A stretch of DNA of 58,469 bases, from assembly GCA_026982695.1 (NCBI GenBank), contig JALSGS010000024.1, positions 1-58,469 on the forward strand. The letters run 5' to 3'. Within the stretch, counting starts at the first letter, position 1, and the number at the start of each line of letters is the position of its first letter. Source of the DNA: Saprospiraceae bacterium. GTDB taxonomy: Bacteria; Bacteroidota; Bacteroidia; Chitinophagales; Saprospiraceae. A program made the position numbers and the translations under genes. The notes below the pieces were generated by a model that saw only the letters and a program-made list of their open reading frames with translations, was not told the DNA's origin and made no database searches. This document shows, in pieces, positions 54,187 through 58,469 of this stretch.

Positions 54187-55467
54187 ATGAATTTACCTCC
54201 TTTTCAACACCAAATACTCGATCGATTTTTGCGCTATGTGCAGATCGACACGCAATCAGATCCACATGCTACTACAGTACCTTCTACGGAAAAACAAAAG
54301 GATTTGGGTCGGCTCCTGGTACAAGAACTAAAAGAATTGGGCATACAAGATGCCGAACTCGACACATATGGGTATGTGTACGCCACTGTGCCAGCTACCG
54401 TATCTGATCCTGTGCCCGTATTGTGCTTTTGCGCGCATATGGACACCTCACCCGATTGCTCTGGAGCAAATGTCAAACCTATCGTCCACCGAAATTACGA
54501 CGGTAGCCCTATCGTGTTGCCCGACGACCCTAGCCAGGTGATCGATCCTGCACAACACCCCGACTTGAAAAAACAAATTGGCAACGATATCATTACAGCC
54601 AGTGGTACTACCCTGTTGGGTGCTGACAACAAAGCGGGCATTGCTGCCATCATGGATGCAGTGGCCTATTGGATGGCCCATCCGGAAGTGCCTCATGGCA
54701 CCATTCGCATTCTCTTTACCCCAGATGAAGAAATTGGCCGAGGTGTGGACCACGTAGATATGAAAAAGCTGGGTGCAGACTACGGCTACACCATCGACGG
54801 GGAAGCAGCAGGCACGTTGGAAGACGAAACTTTTTCGGCTGATGCCGTCACCATTCACATACAGGGAGTAAGTGCCCACCCCGGATTTGCCAAAGGGAAA
54901 ATGGAAAATGCCATCAAAATTGCGTCGGAGCTCATCGCCAGTTTGCCTAAAGATCATTGCTCACCCGAAACTACTGAAGGGCGCGAAGGCTTTATTCACC
55001 CCGTTGAGCTAAAAGCCATTGCAGAAGAAGCCACGCTGCAATTGATCATTCGCGACTTCACTACTGAAGGACTTAAGGAAAAAGAAGCATTATTGCACCA
55101 ATTGGCACAGCAAGTAATGGCTCACTACCCCTACTCCAAGATGACTTTTAGTGTTACGGAGCAATACCGAAACATGAAAGAGATATTAGATCAACATCCT
55201 TTAGTTGTTTCTTTGGCAGAAGAAGCCATTCGAAGAGCTGGGCTCGAACCTCAAAGACGAAGCATCAGAGGAGGCACAGATGGTTCACGGCTATCGTTTA
55301 TGGGGCTACCCTGCCCCAACATTTTTGCTGGAGAACATGCCTTCCATTCCAAGCACGAATGGGTTTCGATACAAGACATGGAAAAATCGGCAGAGACTAT
55401 TGTGCATCTGGCCACTCTATGGGCAACGCACGCGACTCAAGACAAGGGAGAAACTACAACTACATAA
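54187..55467 (+). CDS. pepT: Peptidase T (tripeptide aminopeptidase)
   Basis: 426 residues, M20 family. Metal site HMDTSPD (H and D near residue 83-85) and GADNKAGIAAIMDA (D near 148). The catalytic Glu is in TPDEEIGRG (about 182), and further metal ligands lie in DGEAAGTLEDETF and HSKHEW (about 393). FEN-type start and SIRGGTDGSRLSFMGLPCPN near residue 355 are diagnostic of PepT. It is a cytoplasmic zinc enzyme that releases N-terminal residues from tripeptides. A terminator hairpin follows. Confidence 0.96.
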   Translation: MNLPPFQHQILDRFLRYVQIDTQSDPHATTVPSTEKQKDLGRLLVQELKELGIQDAELDTYGYVYATVPATVSDPVPVLCFCAHMDTSPDCSGANVKPIVHRNYDGSPIVLPDDPSQVIDPAQHPDLKKQIGNDIITASGTTLLGADNKAGIAAIMDAVAYWMAHPEVPHGTIRILFTPDEEIGRGVDHVDMKKLGADYGYTIDGEAAGTLEDETFSADAVTIHIQGVSAHPGFAKGKMENAIKIASELIASLPKDHCSPETTEGREGFIHPVELKAIAEEATLQLIIRDFTTEGLKEKEALLHQLAQQVMAHYPYSKMTFSVTEQYRNMKEILDQHPLVVSLAEEAIRRAGLEPQRRSIRGGTDGSRLSFMGLPCPNIFAGEHAFHSKHEWVSIQDMEKSAETIVHLATLWATHATQDKGETTTT

Positions 55468-55481
55468 ACAAAGAAGCAAAA

Positions 55482-55516
55482 AGCCCCGAGAAATACATTT
55501 CTCAGGGCTATGCATT
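55482..55516 (+). terminator. Terminator after pepT
   Basis: agccc(c)gagaaa / tttctc(a)gggct with loop TACA, then ATGCATTTT. Oriented with pepT. Confidence 0.6.
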
Positions 55517-55562
55517 TTCTGCAATGCTCAGCCATATGAATAAATAGTGGAGGGAAGATTAT

Positions 55563-55739
55563 TCAAGAGGCTGAATTGGGTTGCCATTGACCAAGGAAGG
55601 GGCGCGTCACAGATGTTGCCTTAGAAGCATTAGGTATTCGACCGCTCTGCCGTTGCACGCGCATGGCCTTGAGTCGTGCACAATGGGTGAGTTTGGCAAT
55701 GGCTTGCGCCAGCTTTTGGGCCTTGAGTCTTCGATCCAT
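55563..55739 (-). CDS. Possible 58-residue basic protein
   Basis: From ATG 55739 the frame reads MDRRLKAQKLAQAIAKLTH, then Arg/Gln-rich sequence to a TGA. It is strongly basic and has no family match. It lies downstream of fabD on the same strand. Length and composition are compatible with either a real small protein or a chance frame. Confidence 0.3.
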   Translation of the reverse strand: MDRRLKAQKLAQAIAKLTHCARLKAMRVQRQSGRIPNASKATSVTRPFLGQWQPNSAS

Positions 55740-55894
55740 AGCAACTTGATTAAGTTATTGAATACCAACTTATTGTCATAAAGCTATGGATATGCTCTCG
55801 GGAAAACACCTGACGAATATATCCCTTTTTACCTGCGCATACAAACTCGGCATTGGGCGTTTTCAAAAAGGAATAAGCAAAAGCTACCTGTTTA

Positions 55895-56773
55895 TCATAG
55901 TGAAGAGGTAGGCACTCGCCTATTGACGCGCATAATAAGCCCACGTAAAACTTTGCCCGTTCCGCCTACTTCTACAAACTCAGAAACGCCGTCATTCAAC
56001 ATTTGCTGCACCGTCTGAGTCCAACGTACAGCGCCCGTAAGTTGGTCGATCAAGTTGGTCTGAATGCGCTCGGGATTCGTTTCAGGCCGAGCTGTCACAT
56101 TCTGATAGATAGGGCAAGAAGGTGCCTGAAAAGTGATGGACTGAATAAAATGCTCCAGCTCTTCCTTAGCCGGTACCATCAAAGGGGAATGAAATGCACC
56201 ACCCACGGGCAACATCACAGCTTTACGTGCACCGGCAGCCTTGGCTTTGGCCACTACCTGCTCTACTCCCTGCAATGTGCCAGAAACAACTAATTGTCCC
56301 GGGCTATTGTAATTGGCAGGTACTACAATTTCATCAATAGAGCGGCAAATATCTTCTACGATTTCGTCTTCCAAACCTATAATTGCCGCCATCGTGCCTG
56401 GTACAGCTTCACACGCACGTTGCATAGCCTGAGCGCGTTGTTGCACCAACTTTAAGCCATCTTCAAAGCTAATGGCCCCAGCTGCTACTAAAGCCGTGAA
56501 CTCCCCCAAAGAATGGCCTGCTACTGCTTGAGGCTGAAAAGCTTCACCTACCATTGTTGTTTTAGCTATTGAATGCAAAAAAATGGCAGGCTGAGTGATC
56601 TTGGTTTGCTTCAACTCCTCTGCACCACCCTCAAACATCACATCCGTAATGCGAAACCCCAGAAGCTCATTAGCACGATCAAACAACTCCTTGACGCGCT
56701 GATCCGATTCGTACAAGTCTTTCCCCATCCCTTCAAACTGGGCACCTTGGCCAGGAAACACATATGCCTTCAT
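55895..56773 (-). CDS. fabD: Malonyl-CoA:ACP transacylase
   Basis: 292 residues. The N-terminus KAYVFPGQGAQFEGMGKDL and the nucleophile motif GHSLGEF (Ser near residue 90) identify it. Q-R-A (LVQQRAQAMQ) holds the binding Arg, and GGAFHSPLM the catalytic His (near 198). It loads malonyl groups onto acyl carrier protein for fatty-acid synthesis. It stands alone, away from other fab genes in this window. Confidence 0.97.
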   Translation of the reverse strand: MKAYVFPGQGAQFEGMGKDLYESDQRVKELFDRANELLGFRITDVMFEGGAEELKQTKITQPAIFLHSIAKTTMVGEAFQPQAVAGHSLGEFTALVAAGAISFEDGLKLVQQRAQAMQRACEAVPGTMAAIIGLEDEIVEDICRSIDEIVVPANYNSPGQLVVSGTLQGVEQVVAKAKAAGARKAVMLPVGGAFHSPLMVPAKEELEHFIQSITFQAPSCPIYQNVTARPETNPERIQTNLIDQLTGAVRWTQTVQQMLNDGVSEFVEVGGTGKVLRGLIMRVNRRVPTSSL

Positions 56774-57168
56774 ATGACCTTTTGATTGAATTAATTAGTT
56801 TAGCTAAAAGATCGGGGCGAATATCTGAAAAATAAAAGCCATGCACGATGCTCCGAATATGTAAGGTGTTTTGAGCAACCTTGCCCATCCTCAAAAGGCC
56901 CGTGTTGATATTTCTACAACAATATTGATCAATCGACAAAATTTATTTAAATATTTTTTTTGTATCATTGCTCCCGTATACGCCCCAAATATGATTTGGG
57001 GCATTTAGGCCAAATCGCAATCTGATCCTATCTTTTTGGCTACTCACCATCCGAAATTGCAATTGTACATGCCTTTTGCATTGTACCTGGGCCAAGAGGT
57101 ACGCGTATTGCTTATCCTGTTTTTTAACAATTACTATCCTGTGGATTTATTCATTTAACCTTCAAACC
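56774..57168. other. Intergenic between fabD and the PKD protein
   Basis: Divergent upstream region. It holds a perfect 9-bp hairpin gccccaaat-ATG-atttggggc (56982-57002). No complete promoter pair or gene could be supported. Confidence 0.4.
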
Positions 57169-58469
57169 ATGATGAAACAAATACTACAGCTTTTATCCCG
57201 GCTTATTCTCTGTACACCTCTTGCTATTACTGCCCAAGTAGTAATCACAGAAGCGGATGTCCCTCCGATAGGGAAGGTATGGATCAGTGCCACTGATACA
57301 GACGTGGTAAACGTCAATGTAGGGCTGCCTGGACCCAACCAAACTTGGGATCTTACCAACGTAACGATGGAGTTAACCGACACTGCCATATTTAGCGATC
57401 CAGCTACTACTCCGTGGGGGGCAGATTTCCCAGATGCACAATTAGCTGTCCAAAACACCAGCAATTCCAGATATATCTATCTGGATGTCTCACCGGATAG
57501 TGTATTTGCTATTGGATTGGCTGGTGAAGATCCTACAGGTCAGTTGGGTGGCCCTTTGGTTATCCCCCTCCAGGATCCACATACCTTTGTCGTATTCCCC
57601 GCAGAAATAGGCGTATCCTTCACCGATACGAGTATTATTGACCAAACAGAAGCAGGCGACGGTATCAATTATGACAGTATTCGATATCGCTCGGTACGTA
57701 TATATACCGTAAATTATGATGGATGGGGTATTTTAGATATACCGACAGGCTCCTATTCCGTACTGCGTAGCTACACAGAAGGAATCCAGATAGATACAGC
57801 TTGGATACTTGTTGCCAACCAATGGGTTCCCGTATACAACCAGATGGATTCCATCAAGTCTTGGGACTGGCTCTCTCCTGCTGCACAAAGCATTGCTGCT
57901 AGCGTCTATCTCAATTCCGACGGTACTTACAATATTGACTGGACGCTATTGGATCCGCCGCCCATCGCCGCTTTCGACACCACTCAAGTGGGTCTAGGCT
58001 CTTTTGATTTCACTGACCTATCCTACAATGACCCAGTCTCCTGGGCATGGGACTTTGGTGATGGCAACACCTCTAACATGCAAAACCCATCTCATACCTA
58101 CACGGCATCAGGTACCTATACAGTTTGCTTGGCAGTAAGTAATAGTGCAGGTTCTGATACTACCTGTATGACTATTGAAGTGACACTCCCACCCATCGCA
58201 GACTTCGAATACACCGACAACGGAAACGGAAACTTCGATTTCCAAGACCTCTCGCTCAACAACCCAACTTCCTGGTCGTGGGACTTCGGCGATGGCAATA
58301 CCTCAAACATGCAAAACCCATCTCATACCTACACGGCATCAGGTACCTATACAGTTTGCTTGGCAGTAAGTAATAGTGCAGGTTCTGATACTACCTGTAT
58401 GACTATTGAAGTGACACTCCCACCCATCGCAGACTTCGAATACACCGACAACGGAAACGGAAACTTCGA
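57169..58469 (+). CDS. Secreted PKD-repeat protein, N-terminal part (cut by right edge)
   Basis: Open from ATG 57169 to the edge, 433 codons, so the C-terminus is missing. Signal peptide (MMKQILQLLSRLILCTPLAITAQ). Residues about 25-260 are a beta-rich domain without a recognised family. From about residue 265 come PKD domains with the usual core WDFGDGNTS, HTYTASGTYTVCLAVSN and SAGSDTTC. One PKD unit is complete and the next is cut. Such proteins usually end in a T9SS tail. The gene is probably a cell-surface adhesin or exported hydrolase. Confidence 0.85.
   Translation, partial: MMKQILQLLSRLILCTPLAITAQVVITEADVPPIGKVWISATDTDVVNVNVGLPGPNQTWDLTNVTMELTDTAIFSDPATTPWGADFPDAQLAVQNTSNSRYIYLDVSPDSVFAIGLAGEDPTGQLGGPLVIPLQDPHTFVVFPAEIGVSFTDTSIIDQTEAGDGINYDSIRYRSVRIYTVNYDGWGILDIPTGSYSVLRSYTEGIQIDTAWILVANQWVPVYNQMDSIKSWDWLSPAAQSIAASVYLNSDGTYNIDWTLLDPPPIAAFDTTQVGLGSFDFTDLSYNDPVSWAWDFGDGNTSNMQNPSHTYTASGTYTVCLAVSNSAGSDTTCMTIEVTLPPIADFEYTDNGNGNFDFQDLSLNNPTSWSWDFGDGNTSNMQNPSHTYTASGTYTVCLAVSNSAGSDTTCMTIEVTLPPIADFEYTDNGNGNF
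58057..58469 (+). repeat. 231-bp tandem PKD repeat, nearly identical copies
   Basis: The segment from 58081 recurs from 58312 without a mismatch up to the window edge (158 bp). The period is 231 bp, or 77 codons. The part just before 58075 differs between copies by scattered silent or conservative changes. Confidence 0.9.

Noticed and set aside
55750-55944. 64-codon minus-strand frame overlapping the fabD end
   Set aside because: Needs a non-ATG start inside fabD and shows no known motif.

Overview
The window looks like a chromosome segment of a free-living Bacteroidota, most likely of the Saprospiria/Chitinophagia type. Reasons: type IX secretion (Por-type) tails, HYR, SprB and PKD surface domains, a Bacteroidota-style Rhs/YD-repeat protein, a bacillithiol-system YtxJ, MnmD, small Bacteroidota-only membrane proteins, and promoters of the TTG...TAnnTTTG kind. 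Base composition is near even. Both window edges cut long, repeat-prone secreted proteins.

Layout. 1-4500: two secreted proteins on the minus strand, an Rhs-type protein cut by the left edge and a T9SS lamin-tail-like protein whose 5' end carries ten copies of an 8-bp repeat. 4741-4966: a frameshifted remnant of a gliding-motility C-terminal domain. 5-9.4 kb: leuS and rmuC. 9.58-10.76 kb: a decayed arsR-arsM pair. 10.8-15.6 kb: cytochrome-b-like membrane protein, M14 peptidase, arginase-family hydrolase. 15.75-19.9 kb: a minus-strand operon of AsnB-like amidotransferase, flippase and sulfotransferase, probably for cell-surface glycan. 20-24.7 kb: two large secreted proteins. 25.26-31.9 kb: a DAACS symporter, a small conserved protein, a TlpA-like lipoprotein translationally coupled to a TIR-TPR-SDR fusion, and a small secreted protein. 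32-34.8 kb: purK-purE plus a membrane protein. 35-40.2 kb: universal stress proteins, a CBS pair, a FixL-type haem-PAS histidine kinase and a REC-CRP/FNR regulator, which together look like an oxygen-response module. 40.3-42.8 kb: lipoprotein and the arsenosugar pair (ArsS radical SAM plus AhpD-like protein). 42.9-46.2 kb: lipoprotein, DUF3311/SSS transporter pair, PLP-dependent dehydratase. 46.4-49.1 kb: a promoter-tRNA-like RNA-terminator unit of 123 nt, an orphan helical protein, and an RNA-rich intergenic stretch. 49.1-56.8 kb: psuG, cvpA-like, mnmD, a 52-residue lipoprotein, ytxJ, pepT, fabD. 57.2 kb to the end: a PKD-repeat secreted protein cut by the right edge.

Main points of interest: the oversized tRNA-like gene, the TIR-TPR-SDR fusion with an apparently lost TIR catalytic Glu, the dead arsR/arsM beside a living arsS pair, the out-of-frame 8-bp repeat tract in a secreted-protein gene, the FixL-like oxygen sensor paired with a REC-CRP protein, and a 12-mer that occurs five times on both strands in unrelated genes.
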